DNA of 21,663 nucleotides from positions 1 through 21,663 of the forward strand of contig SOKC01000059.1 of the NCBI GenBank assembly GCA_004376325.1, given 5' to 3'. The DNA comes from Actinomycetota bacterium (GTDB taxonomy: Bacteria > Actinomycetota > Humimicrobiia > Humimicrobiales > Humimicrobiaceae). Positions 1 to 6,625 of the stretch are shown here, piece by piece (positions within the stretch are counted from its first letter, which is position 1; every line of letters starts with the position of its first letter). The translations under genes were made by a program, and so were the position numbers. Below the pieces are notes generated by a model. That model did not search any database. It had not been told where the DNA came from and was given only the letters and a program-made list of their open reading frames with translations.

Positions 1-113
1 TATCGTAGAATCTGCCTCTTGCCACCGGGGGGCATTTCTCCTGGTGCACCAGGGCTACCGTGAATTACAGCTACATCAAAAGGAGATTTTCAATGTACCT
101 TTAGGTTTTTCAT
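1..113 (-). pseudogene. Decayed alpha/beta-hydrolase gene, N-terminal part, cut by window edge
   Basis: Read on the minus strand from ATG at 111-113, the frame gives MKNLKVH, a TGA stop at 90-92, then KSPFDVAVIHGSPGAPGEM. The VIHGSPGAPGEM stretch looks like the oxyanion-hole region (HGxPG) near the N-terminus of a family of small alpha/beta hydrolases. After GEM the frame degrades into PPGGKRQIL. Removing one base from the six-C run (27-32) instead gives PPVARGRFYD, which fits the xPVAR continuation I recall for this family. The TGA is one substitution from GGA (Gly). So the sequence shows a nonsense codon plus a probable frameshift. I see no clear Shine-Dalgarno sequence upstream of the ATG. 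The rest of the gene lies outside the window. A sequencing error could explain the homopolymer frameshift but not easily the TGA. The family call comes from a short match and is moderate. Confidence 0.45.
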
Positions 114-246
114 ATTTGCAGATAAGTTTACATTATGTTTAATATTTAAAAAAGTAGATTTAGATTTTTTTTATCTGAAATGTCTTCACCAAATTATAAT
201 TCTGCAGTATGTTTTATAAGATCATATTAAAAAGATTGGTTTTACA

Positions 247-271
247 TTTATGGTGGAGGCGGCGGGAATCG
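247..271. repeat. Distal copy of tmRNA 3'-end direct repeat (att-like)
   Basis: This is a 25-bp perfect direct repeat of 413-437, offset by 166 bp; bases 246 and 272 mismatch their partners. It reproduces the last 21 nt of the tmRNA gene, including the CCA end, plus 4 nt beyond it. Duplicating the 3' end of a tRNA or tmRNA gene is the usual footprint of site-specific integration by tyrosine recombinases. Here it would be the distal att copy. No other tmRNA sequence accompanies it. Confidence 0.7.
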
Positions 272-346
272 TTCTTTCGTCTCGCTTTACTCGCTGCAGA
301 GACGCAGACTCCTTCAGCTTTCGCTTCAGTCCGTCTTTTCGATTCC
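265..346. repeat. Nested inverted repeats forming a structured, GC-richer segment
   Basis: The outer arms GGAATCG (265-271) and CGATTCC (340-346) are perfect inverted repeats. Inside are CGTCTC (278-283) with GAGACG (299-304), and, on the minus strand, an AGC-GAAA-GCT hairpin with a GNRA-type loop. A further minus-strand stem pairs GACGGACT with AGTC/CGTC and shares bases with the CGTCTC arm, so the two would be alternatives. The segment is visibly richer in G+C than the AT-rich DNA around it. It could be a fold of a non-coding RNA or the end structure of a small mobile element. I do not recognise a known RNA family. Confidence 0.45.
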
Positions 347-348
347 TT

Positions 349-373
349 GAAAACATGGATCCACCATGTTTTC
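349..373 (-). terminator. Hairpin downstream of tmRNA, possible terminator
   Basis: GAAAACATGG (349-358) and CCATGTTTTC (364-373) form a perfect 10-bp inverted repeat around a 5-nt loop, 44 nt past the tmRNA 3' end. The outer part of the stem is A:U only, as in bidirectional Rho-independent terminators. No extra U-run follows, so termination is an inference. It also lies inside the duplicated att-like cassette and may belong to that instead. Confidence 0.35.
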
Positions 374-412
374 ATTGCATTAGCTATATCATTCTTTGCT
401 GAAATTATTAGC

Positions 413-437
413 TTTATGGTGGAGGCGGCGGGAATCG
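413..437. repeat. Proximal copy of tmRNA 3'-end direct repeat
   Basis: This copy sits in the tmRNA gene itself: acceptor-stem 3' strand, CCA and part of the T arm, plus 4 nt downstream. It matches 247-271 over 25 bp without mismatch. If the pair marks an integration event, this copy restored the functional gene and the element would have occupied the interval down to 247. Confidence 0.7.
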
Positions 438-768
438 AACCCGCGTCCGAAGATATTGTCACTTAAATATCTACAAGCTTATTCCATATTTTAAATCTTA
501 CTTTCTTACTCGTATGGACACGATTAAAAAAGCCAGCCCGCATAAAATTTCCTCTGGTATTACTGCAGACAAATCACACCAGAGTATCCTGCTAACCGGC
601 GCCTGTCAAAAAGCACAGGAAACTTTTCGCAGACGTAGCAACTTAAATTAAGCTGCTAATGCTAATTTACTATTATTAGCGTTTATGTTTAGTTCAGTTA
701 TTTACGAGTTCTGATACTCGACTTGCAATTTAAGCTCAACCTATCCCCGTCGAATCCAGGTCGCCCCC
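417..768 (-). ncRNA. ssrA: Transfer-messenger RNA (tmRNA)
   Basis: The RNA rescues stalled ribosomes: it enters as an alanyl-tRNA mimic and then serves as a short message that tags the nascent chain for proteolysis. The 5' end GGGGGCGACC is followed by the conserved GGATTCGACGGGGA. The 3' end carries a T arm (GGGTTCGATTCCC) and CGCCTCC-ACCA. GGGGGCG pairs with CGCCTCC to give the 7-bp acceptor stem, with one G-U pair and an encoded CCA. At 352 nt it has normal one-piece size, and several pseudoknot-like stems lie between the ends. smpB, the gene for its protein partner, ends 52 nt upstream on the same strand. I see no permuted (two-piece) arrangement. Confidence 0.96.
648..680 (-). other. tmRNA tag-peptide reading frame (ANNSKLALAA)
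   Basis: The resume codon is inferred to be GCT at 678-680. The frame reads GCT AAT AAT AGT AAA TTA GCA TTA GCA GCT TAA, giving ANNSKLALAA; with the alanine carried by tmRNA the tag is AANNSKLALAA. The LALAA tail matches the protease-recognition end of bacterial ssrA tags (E. coli ends YALAA). The upstream ACTAAACATAAAC resembles the A-rich resume-site context. The middle NNSKL differs from tags I remember. Confidence 0.85.
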
Positions 769-772
769 TTTA

Positions 773-802
773 CTTATAGGCAGAACTTCAAGTTTAACAC
801 AA
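773..802 (-). promoter_or_regulatory. Candidate promoter for tmRNA
   Basis: On the minus strand TTGTGT (797-802) lies 18 nt before TATAAG (773-778), and the tmRNA 5' end follows 4 nt later at 768. The -10 box is good and the -35 box weak. A start slightly inside or upstream of the mature 5' end, with RNase P trimming, would fit. smpB read-through may also supply transcript. Confidence 0.35.
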
Positions 803-820
803 GGTTATTCTATACTAAAA

Positions 821-1303
821 CTAATATTTTTTCAAAGCTCTCTTTATTTCAATTTCATGTTCTCTATTCTGTATATCTCTACGCTTATCTCTTCTGGCTT
901 TACCTTTGGCCAGTGCCAGTTCAACCTTAACCTTGTTTTTTATCATATATACTCTTAACGGAACCAGGGTAAGGCTTCTGTCAGTTAATTTCCCCGCTAT
1001 CTTGTCAATCTCCCTCCTGCGCATAAGCAGCTTCCTGGTCTTTGTAGGGTTTATATCTTCAGCTCTGCTTTTACTATACGGCGATATATGCATATTATAA
1101 AGAAGTAGTTCATTATTTCTTATCCGGCTGTAACTGTCCCTTAAGTTCAGTCTGTGGTTACGGATAGACTTGACTTCACACCCTTGCAAAACTATACCAG
1201 CCTCATAGGTGTTTAAAATAAAAAAATCCCTGAAAGCCTTCCTGTTCCGGGCAATTATTACTTTATCTTCCAGGGAACCACCCCTTTTTTTTGACCTGTT
1301 CAT
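821..1303 (-). CDS. smpB: SsrA-binding protein SmpB
   Basis: SmpB binds the tRNA-like domain of tmRNA and takes it to the ribosomal A site when translation stalls on broken messages. The 160-residue product has the expected length. It shows NRKAFRDFFI (20-29), the G-x-E-V-K-S core (41-46), the EDINPTKTRKLLMRRREI segment (82-99) and LALAKGKARRDKR (129-141), followed by the basic C-terminal tail that probes the empty mRNA channel. The start ATG (1301-1303) overlaps the ctpA TGA in an ATGA arrangement, which points to translational coupling. The tmRNA gene begins 52 nt downstream, so both parts of the rescue system are made from one locus. Nothing unusual in the protein. Confidence 0.96.
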   Translation of the reverse strand: MNRSKKRGGSLEDKVIIARNRKAFRDFFILNTYEAGIVLQGCEVKSIRNHRLNLRDSYSRIRNNELLLYNMHISPYSKSRAEDINPTKTRKLLMRRREIDKIAGKLTDRSLTLVPLRVYMIKNKVKVELALAKGKARRDKRRDIQNREHEIEIKRALKKY

Positions 1304-2553
1304 TCAATTTCACTTATTAAAGTATTGATTTCCTCTATAGCTCTATTTAACTGTATATCTTCTGTAGCATCCGGTTCTAACTTAACCAATATATCAGGAT
1401 TTATCCCCACTCCATCTACAGACAAACCCAAAGGTAAGAAATATCTTGCAGTGGTAAACTTAAGTCCTGAACCATCTGAAAGCTCATAAATTACCTGAAC
1501 AGTTCCCTTGCCAAAACTTCTCTCTCCAACTAAAATAGCTCTATCATTATCTTTTAATGCCCCGGCAACTACTTCAGAAGCGCTTGCCGAAAATCCATTA
1601 ATCAATACAACTAAAGGGATTTCAGTATATTTTCCTTTCCAGGCAAGATACTTATCAATTCTTTCCTTATTTTCCGTTCTTCCTTTTATAGTAACAATTA
1701 TGCCTTCATCTAAAAATAAATCACATACCTCAACTGCATCATCCAGTACACCGCCTGGATTATTTCTCAGGTCTAATATTAAACCCTTAGTGCCACCATC
1801 AATTAACTTTTGAATTTCCTTATCGAGTTTTTGCGCACCTCTATCCTGAAAATCAAAATACTGTATATAGCCTACATCTTCTTCAAAAATATCTGAGATT
1901 AGATTAGGGACATCAAACCTTGCTCTGGTAACAGTTACTTCGATAATACCGTTATCTTCAGGTCTGTAAATTTTAAGATTTACCTCAGTTCCTTCTTCAC
2001 CTCTTATCATAGTCACTACCTTTTCCAGAGCCATATCTTTTATATCCATGCCGTCAACTTCAGTTATAATATCCCCTTCTACAATACCTGCTCTACAAGC
2101 AGGGGTATCAGATAGAGTCCTCACCACTACAACCTGGCCATCATTATCAAGTGTTACAATAACTCCTATGCCACTCATAGTTCCGCTATAAGACTCCATA
2201 ATCTTTTCATATTCTTCGGCAGTGAAATATTCTGTATGTTTGTCATCAAGAACCGAGAGTATACCTTCTACAGCTGCTTTGAGTAATTCATCCTTGCTTC
2301 TTTCAACCAATGCACTTTCAGAAATTAAATTTATAGCTTCCTCAATGGGTTTTACGCTAAAATTTCTCTTGATACTTTCAGATATATCCTCTAAAAACCC
2401 TCCATCACCATTATCTTCAGAAGTGCTGTTTTGATTAACATTAAATACATATTTCTTAAAAGAATCAAAACTGATTCCTACCCATAATCCTGTAGAAAAT
2501 GTAAATATAACCACTATTACTGCGATTACTACTCTTAAAACATTTTTTTTCAT
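1300..2553 (-). CDS. ctpA: C-terminal processing protease, S41 family (CtpA/CtpB-like)
   Basis: This is a periplasmic or cell-surface serine protease that cleaves substrates from their C-termini. An N-terminal hydrophobic segment (about 5-28) is a signal or membrane anchor. A PDZ domain spans about 121-215 (SGIGV, then GIVEGDIITEVDG). The protease core contains LDLRNNPGG (260-268) and NGFSASASE (319-327). The Ser/Lys pair is S324 and K349 (in FGKGTVQ), with Q353 completing the triad; the 25-residue Ser-Lys spacing matches Bacillus CtpB. At 417 aa it is full length. ATG follows a GGTGAT Shine-Dalgarno. It lies 42 nt after the M23 peptidase and overlaps smpB by 4 nt. In other bacteria such proteases process envelope proteins and can regulate peptidoglycan hydrolases, which fits its neighbour; that link is inference. 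Confidence 0.93.
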   Translation of the reverse strand: MKKNVLRVVIAVIVVIFTFSTGLWVGISFDSFKKYVFNVNQNSTSEDNGDGGFLEDISESIKRNFSVKPIEEAINLISESALVERSKDELLKAAVEGILSVLDDKHTEYFTAEEYEKIMESYSGTMSGIGVIVTLDNDGQVVVVRTLSDTPACRAGIVEGDIITEVDGMDIKDMALEKVVTMIRGEEGTEVNLKIYRPEDNGIIEVTVTRARFDVPNLISDIFEEDVGYIQYFDFQDRGAQKLDKEIQKLIDGGTKGLILDLRNNPGGVLDDAVEVCDLFLDEGIIVTIKGRTENKERIDKYLAWKGKYTEIPLVVLINGFSASASEVVAGALKDNDRAILVGERSFGKGTVQVIYELSDGSGLKFTTARYFLPLGLSVDGVGINPDILVKLEPDATEDIQLNRAIEEINTLISEIE

Positions 2554-2595
2554 AACAGTATCACCCGATTTATTAACGTTAAATATTCAAAACAA

Positions 2596-3777
2596 TTACT
2601 GCAAATAAGCCCGTGGATTCTGTGGAGCTCCGTTTATCCTGACTTCAAAATGCAGATGCGGGCCGGTAGTCCATCCGGTAGAGCCAATCAGCCCTATTAC
2701 CTGCCCTCTCTGCACGAACTGGCCTATAGACACATTAATGCTTGAAAGATGAGCATACCAGGTAGCAAATCCTCCTCCATGATAAAGCATAACCGAATTA
2801 CCGTATCCACCGAAATATCCAGCCTGGATAACCTGGCCCCCATCCGCCGCTTTTACCAGAGTTCCATATGGAGCAGCCAGATCTATCCCCAAATGAAACC
2901 TTCTCACTCCGAATATAGGATGGATTCTATAACCAAAACCGGATATTATTCTTGCCGCTACAGGCCATGCAAATTTTCCGGAAGGCGCAGTACCATACCT
3001 ATAACTTTCAAGAATTCTAGTAACCTCTGCTTCCTTAATCTCAAGTTCTTTCTCCATCCTTATAAGAGCATTCTTGTTAGCAGTGGTTCGTGAAAGCAAA
3101 TTCTTTTTTTCATTACATATATCATCAATTTCACGAGCCTTCTGCTCAGCCTGCATAACCAGCTGCTTTACCTTATCTTCATGCTCTTTCTGTTTCTCTC
3201 TTAAATCAATTATGGATTTTTTTATTCCTATGGTTGCAGTCTTCTTTTCCTTAACCTCCAGGATATTCTGCGTATCCTGCTGGGCAAAAAGATTCATGAG
3301 CTTCAACCTGGATATGAAATCCAGGAAATCCTCTGCTTTCAGTAAAACTTCCAGTATATTGCTGTTTCCATTCTTATAAATGACAGCAACTCTATCATTT
3401 AAAATTTTTATTTTTTCTTTAAGCTCTTCGTCTATTCTTTTTAGCTCTTCCTCTTTTAGAACCAACCCTATAGTTGCCTTATCAACCTCGCTCTTGGCTT
3501 GAGACAATTTACTGTTAAGGTTGTCCAGTTCAGATAATGCACCCAGAAGCTGCCCCTCTACTTCCCCTACCTGGTTCATATATTGCTGCTCTTGTTTTGT
3601 TACTTCTTTAATTTTTTCCTTAGTCTCTTCTCTTTCCTGCTGTATTTGTTCTAATTCATCCTCAAGAGACTGACTGTAAATAAATTTTGGTGACGCAGTA
3701 GAAATAAGATTAAAGCTGGAGAGTGCTATAATAATTGTTACAAATACGGCTATGATGTTTTTACTTTTAATTATCAT
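2596..3777 (-). CDS. Coiled-coil M23 (LytM) peptidoglycan endopeptidase, FtsEX partner candidate
   Basis: The 393-aa product has a signal peptide (about 1-30), a long charged coiled coil (about 35-258) with a hydrophobic break near 140-165, and a C-terminal M23 domain (about 268-393). Zinc ligands H295 and D299 (HLGID) and H376 are present, with catalytic histidines H343 (YAHL) and H374 (HLHFE). It is therefore predicted to be active, unlike E. coli EnvC, whose LytM domain is degenerate. The coiled-coil plus hydrolase layout is that of EnvC, PcsB, CwlO and RipC, which the FtsEX complex controls from across the membrane. It lies 72 nt downstream of ftsX on the same strand. The ATG at 3777 has no clear Shine-Dalgarno. 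A possible own promoter lies at 3803-3830. Assigning the FtsEX partnership rests on layout and position. Confidence 0.9.
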   Translation of the reverse strand: MIIKSKNIIAVFVTIIIALSSFNLISTASPKFIYSQSLEDELEQIQQEREETKEKIKEVTKQEQQYMNQVGEVEGQLLGALSELDNLNSKLSQAKSEVDKATIGLVLKEEELKRIDEELKEKIKILNDRVAVIYKNGNSNILEVLLKAEDFLDFISRLKLMNLFAQQDTQNILEVKEKKTATIGIKKSIIDLREKQKEHEDKVKQLVMQAEQKAREIDDICNEKKNLLSRTTANKNALIRMEKELEIKEAEVTRILESYRYGTAPSGKFAWPVAARIISGFGYRIHPIFGVRRFHLGIDLAAPYGTLVKAADGGQVIQAGYFGGYGNSVMLYHGGGFATWYAHLSSINVSIGQFVQRGQVIGLIGSTGWTTGPHLHFEVRINGAPQNPRAYLQ

Positions 3778-3802
3778 GTTATTTCATTTTTTTATTATAA
3801 AT

Positions 3803-3830
3803 ATTTTAATACTAATTAAGAAAAATTCAA
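3803..3830 (-). promoter_or_regulatory. Weak candidate promoter for the M23 peptidase gene
   Basis: On the minus strand TTGAAT (3825-3830) and TAAAAT (3803-3808) are separated by 16 nt in the 72-nt ftsX-peptidase gap. The region is very AT-rich, so a chance match is quite possible. Confidence 0.25.
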
Positions 3831-3849
3831 AACTTAAAAATATAATCTC

Positions 3850-4758
3850 TTAAACTTTTACATACCTTCTCAAGGCAATAGCACTACTTAAAAGTCCTAT
3901 AAGGCCTCCTACTACTACCACTCCTATATAGGTATATGATATAACATTACCGCTTCCGACTATGGCTAACTCTTTAATCCGCATAGTATCTACAATTACC
4001 CTTTCAACCCTAATCCATAAAAATTTATTTATAAAATACAATAAGATAATAGAAACGACACTTCCTGCAAAACCCTCAAAAAACCCTTCAAACAGGAAGG
4101 GAATTCTTACAAACCAGTTAGTAGCGCCAACTAATTTCATAACTTCAATTTCCTTCCGGCGGGCGTAGATAGAGAGCCTTATAGTATTAAATATCAATAC
4201 AACAGCCGCTAGAAGCAGCGCTATAATTATCAAAAATGCTATGGTTCCAATAATTGCAGTTATTGAAAACAATGTATTGACATAATTCTTTCCGTATATC
4301 ACCTCGTCAACACCTTCTATAAAATTTCCATCCTTATCATAAAAACGGAGCGCTACCCGGTCAATTTTTTCAGGGTTATTTAAAGTTATCTCAAAAGAAG
4401 CCGGAAGTGGATTCCCCTCAATTTCCTTTAGGATATCACTTCCCTCGTTTTGTTTCTTAAATCTTTCCAGAGCTTGTTCTTTTGATATATATCTGACCGC
4501 GTCAGTTTCTTCCCAGCTTATTATATACTGTTCAATGTACTCCTTTAACTCTTCCGAAATATTATCTTCAAGATATACTGCCAGCTCCACATCACTTTTT
4601 ATTGAGCTTATTATACCCTGTATATCATAGACAATTATGGCAAAGAACCCTACGATAAACAAAGTAATAGCAACAGTGGTAATAGCAGTAAATCCCATAA
4701 AAAAGTTCCGTTTTAGACTGGTAAAAGTCTCACTAAAAAAATACCTGGGTCTTACCAT
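3850..4758 (-). CDS. ftsX: Cell-division ABC transporter permease FtsX
   Basis: FtsX is the membrane half of FtsEX, which couples cytoplasmic ATP hydrolysis and FtsZ-ring signals to extracytoplasmic peptidoglycan hydrolases. Over 302 aa I see the expected topology: TM1 (about 22-46), an extracytoplasmic domain (about 47-165) with the typical NPLPASFEI motif (116-124), then TM2 (about 166-190), TM3 (about 218-243) and TM4 (about 272-296). The cytoplasmic stretch RKEIEVMKLVGAT (201-213) between TM2 and TM3 is the coupling motif of this permease class. Its ATG overlaps the ftsE stop by one nucleotide (TGATG), so translation is probably coupled and subunit ratios balanced. Confidence 0.95.
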   Translation of the reverse strand: MVRPRYFFSETFTSLKRNFFMGFTAITTVAITLFIVGFFAIIVYDIQGIISSIKSDVELAVYLEDNISEELKEYIEQYIISWEETDAVRYISKEQALERFKKQNEGSDILKEIEGNPLPASFEITLNNPEKIDRVALRFYDKDGNFIEGVDEVIYGKNYVNTLFSITAIIGTIAFLIIIALLLAAVVLIFNTIRLSIYARRKEIEVMKLVGATNWFVRIPFLFEGFFEGFAGSVVSIILLYFINKFLWIRVERVIVDTMRIKELAIVGSGNVISYTYIGVVVVGGLIGLLSSAIALRRYVKV

Positions 4759-5444
4759 CAGTCCCCATACACCCCTCTCTTCTGGTCTCTTACTATTTCT
4801 CCTTCCTCCAGTTCAACAACTCTTCTCCTCATTGAATTTACAATGTTCCGGTCATGTGTAGCCATCAGTACTGTAGTCCCGATAAGATTTATTCTGGACA
4901 GTATTTTCATAATTCCTTCTGATGTTCCTGGGTCCAGATTCCCGGTAGGTTCGTCTGCAAGAAGTATGGGCGGCCTGTTCACAAATGCCCTGGCAACAGA
5001 AACTCTCTGTTGTTCACCAGCTGATAATTGATGGGGATATGAATTTAATTTACTATACAAACCTACAAGTTTTAAAACCTGGGGCACCTGAATTTCAATT
5101 TCATAACCCGGCCTTCCAATAACTTCAAGAGCAAATGCCACATTCTCAAACACAGTTTTATTTGGCAGAAGCTTATAATCCTGAAATACACATCCAATAT
5201 TCCTTCTAAGTTGAGGAATTCTGCTCGATTTAAGATTACAGATATTCCTCCCGGCTATATATATATTGCCATTACTTTCATCAATTTCTTTTATAAGCAA
5301 CTTTATAAAGGTAGATTTGCCCGAACCGCTTGGACCTACCAAAAAAAGAAATTCACCTTTTTTAATAACCAGATTGATATTTTTCAATGCAACAGTATTA
5401 TCCTCATATATTTTACTGATATTTTTTAATTCAATCATATTCAT
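4758..5444 (-). CDS. ftsE: Cell-division ATP-binding protein FtsE
   Basis: FtsE is the cytoplasmic ATPase of FtsEX. The 228-aa protein carries all ABC motifs: Walker A GPSGSGKST (37-45), Q-loop Q88, signature LSAGEQQR (140-147), Walker B ILLADEP (160-166) and switch H197. ATG at 5444 and a second in-frame ATG six nucleotides later are both possible starts; neither has a strong Shine-Dalgarno. It follows prfB by 45 nt and overlaps ftsX by one base. The prfB-ftsE-ftsX order is conserved in Gram-positive and related phyla. Confidence 0.96.
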   Translation of the reverse strand: MNMIELKNISKIYEDNTVALKNINLVIKKGEFLFLVGPSGSGKSTFIKLLIKEIDESNGNIYIAGRNICNLKSSRIPQLRRNIGCVFQDYKLLPNKTVFENVAFALEVIGRPGYEIEIQVPQVLKLVGLYSKLNSYPHQLSAGEQQRVSVARAFVNRPPILLADEPTGNLDPGTSEGIMKILSRINLIGTTVLMATHDRNIVNSMRRRVVELEEGEIVRDQKRGVYGD

Positions 5445-5489
5445 TTCAAACCGTTTCTTATATCCTCTATAATTTTAATAATGAAGAGT

Positions 5490-6594
5490 TTATCCTCTGG
5501 ATAATTTTTTTTCAAGAAAACCTCTTATTAGTGAATCTATATTGCCATCCAGCACAGATTGTACATCTCCAATCTCAATTCCTGTTCTATGATCTTTAAT
5601 TAATTGATATGGTTGAAGAATATAACTTCTTATTTGATTTCCCCATTCTATTTCTTTCTTTTCTCCCCTTACTCTATTAATTTCTTCTATATTTTTTTTC
5701 TGTTCCAGTTCAAAAAGTCTTGATTTTAAAATTTGTATAGCAGTTTGCCTGTTAAGTATTTGAGATCTTTCATTCTGGCAATTTACCACAATATTGGTAG
5801 GAAGGTGCGTAATTCTTACCGCCGAATCTGTGACATTTACATGCTGGCCTCCGGCACCACTGGACTTAAAAGTCTCTATTTTTAAATCCTCCTTGCTTAT
5901 TTTTATATCGATATCTCTATCCAGAAGCGGGATTACATCCACGGAGGCAAAAGAAGTATGCCTGCGCTTAGAAGAATCAAAAGGTGAAATTCTCACCAGT
6001 CTATGGATTCCTTTTTCCGACTTCAATAGCCCATATGCATTTTTACCGGTGACAGTAAAAGTAACATTTTTTATTCCTGCTTCCTCACCTGTCTGATAAT
6101 CATTAACACTATAAGAAAACTTTCGCCTGTCCGTCCAGCGTGCATACATCCTGAGCAGCATCTCAGCCCAATCCTGGGATTCTGTTCCTCCTGCCCCGGG
6201 GTGAATAGTTACTACTGCTGGATAAGAATCATATTTATCATTTAAAATAGCTTTTTCTTCCAGATTGCTTAGTAAACCCTCGATACCATCCAGATTTTCT
6301 ACCAGTTCCTTCTCCAGACTCCTGTCCTCTTCATTTTCAAGTATCTCCAGCGCCAGCTTAGCATTTTCCATTTTCTCTTCTAAATTTTTAATATCGTAAA
6401 CTACTTCTTTAAGTTGAGCTATCTCCTGGGTAATATTTTGTGCTTTGCTGCGGTCTTCCCAGAATTCTTTGGAAAGAGTTTCACTCTGGAGTTTTTTAAT
6501 CCTGGCAATTTTATTATCTATTTCAAAGACAATCCCGCAAAAAAACCAGCTTTTGTAACAATTTATCTAATCTTAACTTATAATCTTCTATCAT
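5490..6594 (-). CDS. prfB: Peptide chain release factor 2, expressed by programmed +1 frameshift
   Basis: RF2 ends translation at UAA and UGA. The gene is split between two frames. A first frame of 23 codons starts at ATG 6592-6594, behind a strong GGAGG (6600-6604), and reads to ...RDCL before an in-frame TGA (6523-6525). Slipping +1 on CTT-TGA at 6523-6528 joins it to the main frame (GAA at 6522-6524), giving 367 aa, the usual RF2 length. The main frame carries the SPF stop-codon-reading motif (203-205) and GGQ (248-250), close to E. coli positions 205-207 and 250-252. The CTTTGA recoding site matches the classic autoregulatory one: when RF2 is scarce the ribosome pauses at UGA and shifts. 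A start at 6371 would lose domain 1 and should not be used. secA ends 31 nt upstream. Confidence 0.95.
6523..6528 (-). promoter_or_regulatory. prfB +1 recoding site (CTT TGA)
   Basis: Leu codon CTT (6526-6528) precedes the in-frame TGA (6523-6525), with A as the next base. Skipping one T restores the RF2 frame. The stimulatory Shine-Dalgarno-like element is weaker than in E. coli (AGGGGG three bases before CTT): here only CGGGA is seen, ending four bases before CTT. Confidence 0.9.
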
Positions 6595-6625
6595 AAAATC
6601 CTCCAGCTAATTTATTTATATTATA

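Noticed and set aside
90..92. TGA read as selenocysteine
   Set aside because: The frame is also broken downstream, no SECIS-like hairpin is apparent after it, and I know of no selenoprotein in this hydrolase family.
119..177. CAGATAA/TTATCTG inverted repeat as a terminator or operator
   Set aside because: Seven-base arms 45 nt apart in AT-rich DNA with no G+C-rich core are expected by chance.
209..466. Plus-strand 85-codon frame ending VEAAGIEPASEDIVT
   Set aside because: It is antisense to the tmRNA 3' end and the duplicated cassette. The VEAAGIEPAS phrase is a familiar artefact of reading tRNA-like 3' ends backwards.
5490..6371. prfB as a 293-aa truncated gene or pseudogene
   Set aside because: The upstream frame with CTT-TGA restores domain 1 and the normal 367-aa length, so it is programmed frameshifting and not damage.
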